From positions 53,471-117,470 of the forward strand of contig JAHDBD010000015.1 in the NCBI GenBank assembly GCA_020630575.1: 64,000 nucleotides of DNA. The letters are read 5' to 3'. This document shows, piece by piece, positions 52,700 through 60,309 of the stretch. Within the stretch, counting starts at the first letter, position 1, and each line of letters begins with the position of its first letter. This DNA is from Bernardetia sp. (lineage in GTDB: Bacteria; Bacteroidota; Bacteroidia; Cytophagales; Bernardetiaceae). The translations under genes and the position numbers were made by a program. The notes under the pieces were generated by a model. It did no database searches and was not told where the DNA came from. It saw only the letters and a list, made by a program, of their open reading frames with translations.

Positions 52700-53980
52700 T
52701 TGAAGCAAATAGCCATTTTTTCGCCCAATTATTCCCCTGAACTCGGAGCATGTGCCTCCCGTATTCAGCATTTGGCAGAACGTTTACAAAAAGAAGGTAA
52801 TCAAGTTACTGTTTATACAACATTTCCTAATTATCCAACAGGAAGTATTTTTTCAGATTATAGAAGTCTTCTTTCAAAAAAAATCATTCATAAAGAGAAT
52901 ATAAATGGTATAAAAGTGATTCGTTTTTCTTTTTATCCTTCCAATTCTTCTTCGTCTTTTGTTCGTCTTTTTAGTATGATGACTTTAGCTTTGAGTTGGT
53001 TTTTTGCTTTTCCAGCTCTTAAAAAACAGCGTCCTGATACTATTTTGATACAAAGTCCTCCTCTTTTACCCGTTTTTACAGTTTGGATTTTATCGCAACT
53101 AATAAAGCTAAATGCCCAAAAAGGATATTGCCCTTCACTTATTTTAAATCTTTCCGACCTTTATCCTCGTGTGCTTTTAGATTTGGGTAGAATAAATTTA
53201 GACAAAATAAAAGGGCATACAATATACAATCTACTTTTGAATTTTGAAGCATTTATCTATAAAAAAATGGATTTTATTATTGGGCAATCTGATGAAATAG
53301 TAGGTTATGTCAAAGAAATAGTGCCTTCTATACCTGTTTTTTTATACAGAAATGGTGTAGATTCTCAATCATTTAAGGTAAAAGAAAATTATAAAATAAA
53401 AGGAAGAGAGCCTATAAAATTGGTTTATGCAGGTCTTTTGGGGGTTGCACAAGGAATTTTGGAAGTGATAGAAAATATAGATTTTGAAAAAGTAAATGCT
53501 CAGTTGCATTTGTATGGAAATGGAAATGAAAGAGATTCGATAGAAAAATTTATCCAAACTAAATTTCTCAATACTGGTAAAAAACAAACTGTATTTCTTT
53601 ATAATGCGATCCCTTCAAAAAAAATTGCCCAAAAACTAGCTGATTATGATGCAGCTATTATCATTCAGAAAAAACAAATTTTGGGAACTGTTCCTTCAAA
53701 GATATATGAAGCTATGGCAGCAGGATTACCTATTTTGCTCTTAGGAAGTGGTGAAAGTGCTTTTTTAATTACTAAATATAGTTTAGGAGTTGTAATAGAA
53801 TCAACAAAGAATCAACAAAGAGTTATAAATAAATACGAACTATTAGGTCAAGAAATTCGTAAATTGAAAGAACTATCTTTTGAAGAAAGACAAATCTTTG
53901 GGAAAAATGGAAAAAGAGCAGCTCAATATACTTTTGACAAAGAAATTCAATTCAAGAATATAAAAGAGTTATTTGACTAA
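52700..53980 (+). CDS. Glycosyltransferase family 4 protein
   Basis: A 426-residue GT-B enzyme. It appears to start at TTG (52700, MKQIAIFSPNYSPELGACAS), as no ATG exists before the conserved N-terminal strand. The SPNYSPE...AERLQKEGNQVTVYT block with FPNYPTG is typical of the WbuB/GT4 subgroup for cell-surface sugars. The C-terminal half has LVYAGLLGVAQGILEVIENI and YDAAIIIQKKQILGTVPSKI then YEAMAAGLPILLLGSGES, which is the nucleotide-sugar motif. It probably adds a sugar to a lipid-linked or extracellular polysaccharide. A 33-bp palindrome lies in the leader. The next gene, glmM, also has a TTG start. Confidence 0.85.
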   Translation: MKQIAIFSPNYSPELGACASRIQHLAERLQKEGNQVTVYTTFPNYPTGSIFSDYRSLLSKKIIHKENINGIKVIRFSFYPSNSSSSFVRLFSMMTLALSWFFAFPALKKQRPDTILIQSPPLLPVFTVWILSQLIKLNAQKGYCPSLILNLSDLYPRVLLDLGRINLDKIKGHTIYNLLLNFEAFIYKKMDFIIGQSDEIVGYVKEIVPSIPVFLYRNGVDSQSFKVKENYKIKGREPIKLVYAGLLGVAQGILEVIENIDFEKVNAQLHLYGNGNERDSIEKFIQTKFLNTGKKQTVFLYNAIPSKKIAQKLADYDAAIIIQKKQILGTVPSKIYEAMAAGLPILLLGSGESAFLITKYSLGVVIESTKNQQRVINKYELLGQEIRKLKELSFEERQIFGKNGKRAAQYTFDKEIQFKNIKELFD

Positions 53981-54070
53981 AATTTATTTCTTGAAATGTA
54001 TATCTGCAAAAAACAAATTTATTAAAAAAATAAAGATGTTTTTTTACTATGAAAATTGCTTTTTGCTCAC

Positions 54071-54078
54071 TACTTTTG
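54071..54078 (+). promoter_or_regulatory. -7 promoter element of glmM
   Basis: TACTTTTG followed by CAAG, 38 bases before the TTG at 54117. It supports a short leader and that start codon. Confidence 0.45.
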
Positions 54079-54116
54079 CAAGTCTGAAAACTAGCTAAAT
54101 ATAAAATACTGAAATT

Positions 54117-55550
54117 TTGAGTTTAATAAAATCAATATCTGGAATACGTGGAACAATCGGTGGAAAAGTAGGCGAAGGTCTTTCTCCAGTTGATGTAGTA
54201 AAATTTGCTGCTGCTTATGGAAAATGGGTTAGTGTTAGTGCAACTCAAAACATATCTGAAGAAGTAGAAACTACACCACAAAACCAAAAAATAATAATTG
54301 GACGTGATGCACGAGTTTCTGGACAGCTCGTCTCGCAGCTTGTTAGCTCTACTTTACAATCAATGGGATTTGATGTGATAGACTTAGGTCTTTCTACAAC
54401 ACCAACTGTTGAAATGGCTGTTCCTATGGAAAATGCAAGTGGTGGAATTATTCTTACTGCTAGTCATAACCCAGGGAATTGGAATGCACTCAAACTTTTG
54501 AATCAAAAAGGGGAGTTTATTTCAGCAAAAGAAGGAGAGGAAATTTTAAAATTTGCTGAAAATGATGATTTTGAATTTGTAAAAGTTTCTGATTTGGGAA
54601 GTTATACTACTGATGATAGTTACATTCAGAAGCATATTGATAAAATTTTAGAACTTCCTCTAGTTGATGTTGAGGCAATAAAAGCAAAAGATTTCAAAAT
54701 TGCTGTTGATGGTGTAAACTCTAGTGGTGGAATTGCTATTCCGATGCTTTTAGAAGCCTTAGGAGTAACACAAGTAGATAAGTTTTTCTGCGAACCAACA
54801 GGAATTTTTCAGCATAACCCAGAGCCACTTCCTGAAAACCTAACTCATATTTGTTCTACTATCAAAAGTGGAAATTATAATTTAGGAATTGTAGTTGATC
54901 CAGATGTAGATAGGTTAGCTCTAATTTGTGAAGATGGAACTCCTTTTGGTGAAGAGTATACACTTGTTGCTATTTCTGATTATGTTTTGCAACATCAAGA
55001 AGAAGGACAGACAAAAAATACAGTTTCGAATCTTTCTTCTACACAAGCACTCAAAGACGTAACTCTAAAAGCAGGAGGGCAATATTTTGCTGCTGCTGTT
55101 GGAGAGGTAAATGTAGTAGAAAAAATGAAAGAGTGTAACGCTGTTATTGGAGGAGAAGGAAATGGAGGAATTATCTATCCTGAGTTACATTACGGACGTG
55201 ATGCACTTGTAGGAGTTGCTTTATTTTTGACTCAACTAGCAAAGTTTAAAGGAACTACAAAAATGCTTCGTTCGAAATATCCAAGTTATCATATTTCAAA
55301 AAATAAAATCGAACTTACTCCTGAAATAAGTGTTGATAATGTTTTAGAAGAGATTTTGGATAAATACAAAAACTATCCAGTCAATACAATTGATGGTGTC
55401 AAAATTCAGTTTGATAGTGAGTGGGTTCATCTTCGTAAATCGAATACAGAGCCAATTATTCGTATCTATTCTGAGTCACAATCAGAAGCAACAGCCGAAC
55501 ATTTGGCACAAAAAATTATGCAAGATATTAAAGAAATTATTACGCAATAA
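54117..55550 (+). CDS. glmM: Phosphoglucosamine mutase
   Basis: A 477-residue alpha-D-phosphohexomutase that turns glucosamine-6-phosphate into glucosamine-1-phosphate for cell wall precursors. It begins at TTG (54117, MSLIKSISGIRGTIGGKVGE); the conserved GIRG follows within ten residues, so no earlier start is needed. The phospho-Ser loop is LTASHNPGNWNALKLL (Ser116), the metal loop is VDPDVDRLALI, the sugar loop is IGGEGNGGIIYPELHYGRDA, and the phosphate-binding loop is RKSNTEPIIRIYSE. A phosphomannomutase role cannot be excluded. A strong terminator follows. Confidence 0.92.
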   Translation: MSLIKSISGIRGTIGGKVGEGLSPVDVVKFAAAYGKWVSVSATQNISEEVETTPQNQKIIIGRDARVSGQLVSQLVSSTLQSMGFDVIDLGLSTTPTVEMAVPMENASGGIILTASHNPGNWNALKLLNQKGEFISAKEGEEILKFAENDDFEFVKVSDLGSYTTDDSYIQKHIDKILELPLVDVEAIKAKDFKIAVDGVNSSGGIAIPMLLEALGVTQVDKFFCEPTGIFQHNPEPLPENLTHICSTIKSGNYNLGIVVDPDVDRLALICEDGTPFGEEYTLVAISDYVLQHQEEGQTKNTVSNLSSTQALKDVTLKAGGQYFAAAVGEVNVVEKMKECNAVIGGEGNGGIIYPELHYGRDALVGVALFLTQLAKFKGTTKMLRSKYPSYHISKNKIELTPEISVDNVLEEILDKYKNYPVNTIDGVKIQFDSEWVHLRKSNTEPIIRIYSESQSEATAEHLAQKIMQDIKEIITQ

Positions 55551-55573
55551 TTTTTATATATACAGATTTTGAT

Positions 55574-55615
55574 AAAAACCGTTTTGCTTTTTTGATAAAG
55601 TAAAACGGTTTTTTC
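55574..55615 (+). terminator. Terminator after glmM
   Basis: Stem AAAAACCGTTTT / AAAACGGTTTTTT around a T-rich loop, 24 bases past the stop. Confidence 0.88.
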
Positions 55616-55660
55616 ATTCAGAAATAAACATTCAAATCAAAACATTCGTATTTTTGATAT

Positions 55661-56272
55661 ATGATTCAAAAAATTTGTAAACTCATTTCTTATATTTTTC
55701 ATCCTGCACTGATGCCAGTTGTAGGGTATTTGCTTTTTTTCTTTCTTCTAAGCAGTGAACCTTTTGGACAACGACAAGTTCTGTTTTTAAGCCTTATTTT
55801 CTTGGGTACTTTTGTTGTTCCTGCTTTTTTCTTGCTTACTCTACGTTACACAGGTTTTATTTCTTCTCTGAACATGGAAAATAGAAAAGAAAGAGCTGTT
55901 CCATTTATGTTTACTACTATTTTTTATACGCTTTTGGCTTATCTGATGATACAAAAAGTAAGTTATGAAATTCAAGTAGTTTTGCTGACTGGTGGTGTTG
56001 CACTCTCTATGTGTTTGACTACACTTGTTACACTTTTTCACAAAACAAGTGTTCATACCATCGGAATTAGTGGACTTTTGGGATTTCTATTTGGTTTCCA
56101 AGCAGCAAATACATCGCTTGGACTCTTATTGCCAATTGTCATTTTATTTTTCCTTACTGGAATGGTAATGAGTTCAAGATTGTATCTAAAAGCTCATACA
56201 CCAAATGAAGTTTGGAGTGGTTTTTTGATAGGTTTTGGCACTTGCTTTGGAATAGTTGCTATGGTTCTATAA
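55661..56272 (+). CDS. PAP2-like membrane protein
   Basis: A 203-residue integral membrane protein with six hydrophobic helices. Two short blocks resemble the PAP2 phosphatase active site: HKTSVHTIGISGLLGF (about 126-141, in place of 'PSGHA') and SSRLYLKAHTPNEVWSG (about 174-190, the 'SR.yl..H...Dv..G' motif with Glu for Asp). The first 'K......RP' motif is replaced by ENRKERAVPF. Because of these changes, it may be an inactive or specialised relative that handles lipid phosphates such as undecaprenyl diphosphate. The gene follows glmM after a terminator. Confidence 0.6.
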   Translation: MIQKICKLISYIFHPALMPVVGYLLFFFLLSSEPFGQRQVLFLSLIFLGTFVVPAFFLLTLRYTGFISSLNMENRKERAVPFMFTTIFYTLLAYLMIQKVSYEIQVVLLTGGVALSMCLTTLVTLFHKTSVHTIGISGLLGFLFGFQAANTSLGLLLPIVILFFLTGMVMSSRLYLKAHTPNEVWSGFLIGFGTCFGIVAMVL

Positions 56273-56552
56273 AAAGATTATATTCGAAATAATATCCTTT
56301 TAATCAAGTATTTAGTGAAAAATGGCAAACATTTGATAGAAAGTATACGTTTTTTTAAAAAAAAGTGAGTTTTATACAAAAAAAAACTCAAAAAACTTGC
56401 ATGATAATCATTTTTTTTTGAATATTTCTGACTAAGCACTAAAGTTGCCTTTTATGTAACTTTTTTGTAGAAAAATTTGATAAAGAGAGTTATTTTCCTA
56501 TTCTATTAAATACTACTTTCAATTTATCGCTCACTATCTAAGCGCAAAAAAA

Positions 56553-57482
56553 TTGGCTAAAAAAACTATCAAAATCGGAACACGAAACAGTCAGCTTGCT
56601 ATGTGGCAGGCAGAGCATGTACAACGTTTGCTTGAATCCCATGGCTTGGCTACTGAAATAATTGCTATCGAAACCAAAGGAGATAAAATTTTGCACAAAG
56701 CAATTTCCAAAATTGGAAGCAAAGGCGTTTTTACGGAAGAACTTGAAGAAATGCTACATACAGGTAAGGTAGATTTGGCTGTCCATAGTGCAAAGGATAT
56801 GGCTTCGACACTTCCCGATGGATTAGAATTGATAGCCTATACTGAGCGAGAGAAAGCACATGATGTAGTGGTAAGTTATAATTCAGATTTTAGGCTAGAT
56901 GCTGCTGATAAATGGCTTGTAGGTACTTCTTCTACACGTAGGATAGCAATGCTCAAACATTATTATCCAAATATCAGAACTACAAATATGCGTGGAAATC
57001 TTCAAACACGCATGAGAAAACTGGAAGAAGGACAATGTGATGCTCTTCTTTTGGCGTATGCAGGTGTACACAGAATGGGTTTTGAAGACTACATTGTGGA
57101 TCATTTATCATTAAACGAGTTTACACCACAAGCAGGACAAGGCTCAATGACAATTGAGGTTTCTAGCAAAATAAGCAATCAACTAAGAGAAGATATTCGA
57201 AGGATTATTAATGACGAACAAACTGAATATTGTTTGCTTGCCGAACGTGCCTATCTCAAGCATTTAGATGGTGGCTGTAGTATTCCTTCCTTTGTTTTGG
57301 CAAAATTGGAAGGCGATATGCTTCAAATTGATGCAGGTTTGATTAGTCTTAGTGGTAAAAAAATCATTCGTAAGTCAGGCAAAATTCATAAAAATGAAGG
57401 ACAAAAACTAGCTATTCAGCTTGCTCAAGAAGTTTTGGAGGCTGGTGGAGATAAAATTTTGGCAAGAATAAAAAACAAATAG
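56553..57482 (+). CDS. hemC: Hydroxymethylbilane synthase (porphobilinogen deaminase)
   Basis: A 309-residue haem-pathway enzyme that joins four porphobilinogens. The start is TTG at 56553 (MAKKTIKIGTRNSQLAMWQA). Family blocks are complete: GSKGVFTEELEEMLHTGKVD, AVHSAKDMASTLP (Asp82 in the active site), GTSSTRRIAMLKHYYPNI, MRGNLQTRMRKL, and LDGGCSIP with the cofactor-holding Cys242. FTPQAGQGSMTIE replaces the usual 'AQGALGIE', a modest change. No other hem gene is adjacent. The 2OG oxygenase gene follows after 33 bases and may be co-transcribed. Confidence 0.94.
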   Translation: MAKKTIKIGTRNSQLAMWQAEHVQRLLESHGLATEIIAIETKGDKILHKAISKIGSKGVFTEELEEMLHTGKVDLAVHSAKDMASTLPDGLELIAYTEREKAHDVVVSYNSDFRLDAADKWLVGTSSTRRIAMLKHYYPNIRTTNMRGNLQTRMRKLEEGQCDALLLAYAGVHRMGFEDYIVDHLSLNEFTPQAGQGSMTIEVSSKISNQLREDIRRIINDEQTEYCLLAERAYLKHLDGGCSIPSFVLAKLEGDMLQIDAGLISLSGKKIIRKSGKIHKNEGQKLAIQLAQEVLEAGGDKILARIKNK

Positions 57483-57515
57483 AATAAATATTTTAAAATA
57501 ATTTTTAATTCAATT

Positions 57516-58325
57516 ATGGAAAACTTCATCAATTATCAAAAATTAGAAGATAGAAAAGAAGAACTTAATAACAGTTGGAATGACGAAAAAAAAGCCTTTC
57601 GTTATATTGTCTTTGAAGACTTTTTTAGCCCAGAAGCTGCTGAAAAAATACATCAAAGTTATCCGAAAGTAAAACAAGTAGACCCAACTGGTAATTTTGA
57701 GGAAGATCCAAATTGGAAATATACGACCTATATCAATCAGAATAATAAATTTGTGATGACAGAGTTTGATAATCAGCCTATTATCAAACAAGTTTTTGAA
57801 GAACTCAATAGTAATAAGTTACTTCAAATAATAGAAAAAATTACAGGAATAGAAGACTTACAAGCTGATCCAAAACTTTTTGGTGGTGGACTTCATCAAT
57901 CTACAAAAGGAGCTTTCTTGGATGTACACGTTGATTTTAATTATCATCCTGAAACGAATTATCATCGTAGAATGAATATTATTATCTATATGAACAAAGA
58001 TTGGAAAAGAGAATATGAAGGGTATTTAGAGCTTTGGGATATGGATAAAAAAGTTCAGATAGAAAATGTAGAACCTCGTTTTAATCGCTGTGTGATTTTT
58101 GAAACCAATGAAATTTCTTTTCATGGACATCCTCATTCACTGAACACTCCTGACGGACAAAGTAGAAAGTCAATAGCAGCTTATTACTACACTAAAACTC
58201 GTCCAGAGAACGAAATTGCACAGGATCATAACACAGTTTATGTAAATGTAGAGGGAATGAAAGGCAGCGTAAAAAACCTCAAAACAGGTGTACGAGCATT
58301 TTTAGAACGTATTAATAAGAAATAG
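57516..58325 (+). CDS. 2OG-Fe(II) oxygenase
   Basis: A 269-residue oxygenase. The iron facial triad is visible as HVD in GAFLDVHVDFNYHP (His138 and Asp140) and a late His in SFHGHPHSLNTP (His203 or His205). The 2-oxoglutarate Arg is probably Arg217 in GQSRKSIAAYYYTKTRP. The N-terminal part FRYIVFEDFFSPEAAEKIHQ is the family's start. Relatives hydroxylate proline or other residues in proteins or small molecules; here the substrate is unknown. It follows hemC closely and converges on the zinc-knuckle gene at 58339. Confidence 0.85.
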   Translation: MENFINYQKLEDRKEELNNSWNDEKKAFRYIVFEDFFSPEAAEKIHQSYPKVKQVDPTGNFEEDPNWKYTTYINQNNKFVMTEFDNQPIIKQVFEELNSNKLLQIIEKITGIEDLQADPKLFGGGLHQSTKGAFLDVHVDFNYHPETNYHRRMNIIIYMNKDWKREYEGYLELWDMDKKVQIENVEPRFNRCVIFETNEISFHGHPHSLNTPDGQSRKSIAAYYYTKTRPENEIAQDHNTVYVNVEGMKGSVKNLKTGVRAFLERINKK

Positions 58326-58338
58326 AAGAACTAATTTT

Positions 58339-59076
58339 TTAAGAAAATTCAATTTTGTATTCTAGTCCTATTCTATCAAATAGACTTTCTTTTTGATAGA
58401 ATATTTCTTTTTGTCCTTCTGTTAGTTCTCTATTATTTTTTTGATTAACCACTACAAAATCAATTGCTTTTTTGGGATTTCCTTGTCCATCACAAACTAA
58501 AAAATTGATTATTTCATTTTCTAAATTTTCAAATCCTTCTACTATTTCAGAGTGATTTTCTTCTAAGAAAACAGAAATAGCAATTTGAGGATAAACAAAG
58601 TGTTCTTCTCTTCGAAGTTGCTTAAAAAACTGCAAATGCTGTGAAGTGGGAAATATAGATTTTACTTTTCCTGAAAACTGTAATGGATTTTTTGCTTTTG
58701 CTTTTTGGGTTTGTCTTTTTTCTAAGGCATCTTTGCAGTTGTCGCACAAATAAGGCACAGGGTTTTCCCAAGGCTGATATTCATATACTTTTCTATTGGC
58801 ATAATAATCATTCCTACGATTTAGAAAGTGATTTGGCATTCCACATAAATCACACTTTGATTTTTTGATATAAGCACGACTATATTTTGCTACTTTATTA
58901 TGAATTTGGCGAGGCTTTAAACGAAAATTCAACGAGAGTTCGGCAAGTGTATAACGAAATTTTTCTTTTGCATCAAAAAGCTCTTGCTCTTCTGTATTTA
59001 GAAGCCAATAACAACGACAAAGTTCTTTTTCGTCTTCATCTTCAGTTAGATAATCTATTTCTATTTCTGGCAGCAT
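58339..59076 (-). CDS. Unknown protein with CxxC zinc knuckle and DUF2726-like end
   Basis: I do not recognise this as a named family. The 245-residue soluble protein has an acidic start (IEIDYLTEDEDEKELCRCYW), a helix-turn-helix-like stretch (AELSLNFRLKPRQIHNKVAK) and then two CxxC pairs (CDLCG at 75-79 and CDNC at 111-114), which probably bind zinc. The last 100 residues (HFVYPQIAISVFLEE, then AIDFVVVNQKNNRE and FDRIGLEYKIEFS) have the spacing of DUF2726, a nuclease-like fold, but the usual catalytic residues are not clear. It is last in the minus-strand group led by DUF4175, 29 bases after the barstar gene. It could be a DNA- or RNA-linked protein. Confidence 0.4.
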   Translation of the reverse strand: MLPEIEIDYLTEDEDEKELCRCYWLLNTEEQELFDAKEKFRYTLAELSLNFRLKPRQIHNKVAKYSRAYIKKSKCDLCGMPNHFLNRRNDYYANRKVYEYQPWENPVPYLCDNCKDALEKRQTQKAKAKNPLQFSGKVKSIFPTSQHLQFFKQLRREEHFVYPQIAISVFLEENHSEIVEGFENLENEIINFLVCDGQGNPKKAIDFVVVNQKNNRELTEGQKEIFYQKESLFDRIGLEYKIEFS

Positions 59077-59105
59077 TTTCTTTTAAATTATGAATTGATT
59101 TTTGG

Positions 59106-59435
59106 TTAAGAATTACCTACATATTCTACAATAAAATCACTCTCTTTGTTCTTCCAATGATTTTCTAAACCTTCAATTATAGAGAAAAACTCTTCATAAT
59201 CATTTTTATTCTTCTCTACTTTATTCATATTCTTGATGATGAGTTTGTAGTTTTTCTGTTTGATCCACTCTAAACCAGTCAAATAATCATTTAAAGCATC
59301 AAGATTTGAAACAGTAGAAGGAATAGAAAAAGCAAGACTAAATTCTTCTATCAAATTTTTATAGTCTTTACATTTAGAAGCATTTATTTCTGTTACGAAA
59401 TAATCTTTGTCTTTTATTTTTTCTATGTATTGCAT
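59106..59435 (-). CDS. Barstar-like inhibitor (RNase immunity)
   Basis: A 109-residue protein. The centre NLDALNDYLTGLEWIKQKNY, preceded by INASKCKDYKNLIEEFSLAF, is the barstar pattern: strand, helix, then 'NWDALND.L..L'. Asp46 and Asp50 correspond to the barnase-contacting Asp35 and Asp39 of barstar. Barstar proteins bind and block RNases; in polymorphic toxin systems they act as immunity proteins. No barnase-like toxin gene is in the window, so it is an orphan or protects against RNases delivered by other cells. It lies 5 bases after the preceding small gene and is part of the group downstream of DUF4175. Confidence 0.7.
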   Translation of the reverse strand: MQYIEKIKDKDYFVTEINASKCKDYKNLIEEFSLAFSIPSTVSNLDALNDYLTGLEWIKQKNYKLIIKNMNKVEKNKNDYEEFFSIIEGLENHWKNKESDFIVEYVGNS

Positions 59436-59440
59436 ATAAA

Positions 59441-59797
59441 TTATACAGAATGAAGTGGTCTTCTTTCACTTTCAATTATTTCCAAAATTTTGCCTTTTAG
59501 AAACAATCTGCTTGCATACCCACCTTCAAATTCTTGTCCTACAAAAAGATTAACATACTCCTTAATCTTATTACCTATAAGAAATTCCATAACTACCTCA
59601 TATTCTTCATTTTGATATAATACAGCTTCACTTGAAGTCGTAAAAACGCTAAACATACTTTTTGTATATTCCTTAAATTCTATATGCAGCCAATTTTCAC
59701 TAAAAAAAATAATTCTTTTTCCATTAATTATATTTTCTCCGTTTATAGTTGGTTTATGAGATGCTTCTGAAAATTTTATTTTGGCTAAAATAGTCAT
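59441..59797 (-). CDS. Small unknown protein upstream of barstar
   Basis: A possible start at 59851 lies within the duplicated tail of the DUF4175 gene in another frame. The ATG at 59797 (MTILAKIKFSEASHKPTING) is the better choice and gives 118 residues. The protein has no signal peptide; it is mostly beta (RIIFFSENWLHIEFKEYT, EYEVVMEFLIGN). I cannot assign a family. The size, composition and its place between a DUF4175 tail copy and a barstar gene fit an immunity-type protein, but that is context only. Confidence 0.45.
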   Translation of the reverse strand: MTILAKIKFSEASHKPTINGENIINGKRIIFFSENWLHIEFKEYTKSMFSVFTTSSEAVLYQNEEYEVVMEFLIGNKIKEYVNLFVGQEFEGGYASRLFLKGKILEIIESERRPLHSV

Positions 59798-59822
59798 AAA
59801 AAAATCAATTAAAGTTAAAAGT

Positions 59823-59888
59823 TTATTCCTCCAATTTCTTAAAATACTCATTCACTTGCTGCTTATAATACGGACTAAGCGTAGGAAT
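59823..59888 (-). repeat. Detached copy of the DUF4175 gene 3' end
   Basis: Read on the minus strand this encodes PTLSPYYKQQVNEYFKKLEE and a stop, almost the same as the last 22 codons of DUF4175 (60310-60375). Eight codons differ; six of those differences are silent, including the stop (TAG to TAA). It lies directly after the stop of the 137-codon gene. It is a coding remnant, not a random repeat. Confidence 0.85.
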
Positions 59889-59892
59889 AATC

Positions 59893-60306
59893 TTATTTTT
59901 TTAAATAGTCTTTCATTATCCTACTCAATTTTCCACGAGAAGGACTAAAAAACTTTATTAATAGAGATAAAGATGAGTTACTATATAATTGAAAACCATA
60001 TAAAACTTTAGGATAAAAAACACTCATTTTGTCTGCAAAAAGAGGATAATCATTTATCTTAAAGTTAAAGTTTTCGCTCAAAAAAGAAATAACTTCTTCA
60101 TAGTTTTTTAAGTCATATAGCCAGAAAAAATTTACTTTTTCATTATGATTTACAATGGCAACTGTATTTATAGGTTCGCCACCACTTTCACTATTCGTGT
60201 AAGCAATTATTGCTATATCTTCAATATTTATTTGCCAAATTAAACTTTCATCTATCACAAAAGATAGTTTCTTGGGTTCTATTTTTAGAAAATAATTACT
60301 TTCCAT
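59893..60306 (-). CDS. Small unknown protein between two DUF4175 tail copies
   Basis: A 137-residue soluble protein, no signal peptide. The start MESNYFLKIEPKKLSFVIDE, a block with ESGGEPINTVAIVNHNEKVN and NYEEVISFLSENFNFKINDY suggest a PH-like or small alpha/beta immunity-type fold, but I do not recognise it. The ATG lies 3 bases after the DUF4175 stop codon, so it is translated with it. Its stop is 4 bases before the detached DUF4175 tail (59823-59888). This exact bracketing by tail copies suggests that the gene came in as a unit. It is not similar in sequence to the next small gene. Confidence 0.5.
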   Translation of the reverse strand: MESNYFLKIEPKKLSFVIDESLIWQINIEDIAIIAYTNSESGGEPINTVAIVNHNEKVNFFWLYDLKNYEEVISFLSENFNFKINDYPLFADKMSVFYPKVLYGFQLYSNSSLSLLIKFFSPSRGKLSRIMKDYLKK

Positions 60307-60309
60307 AAC

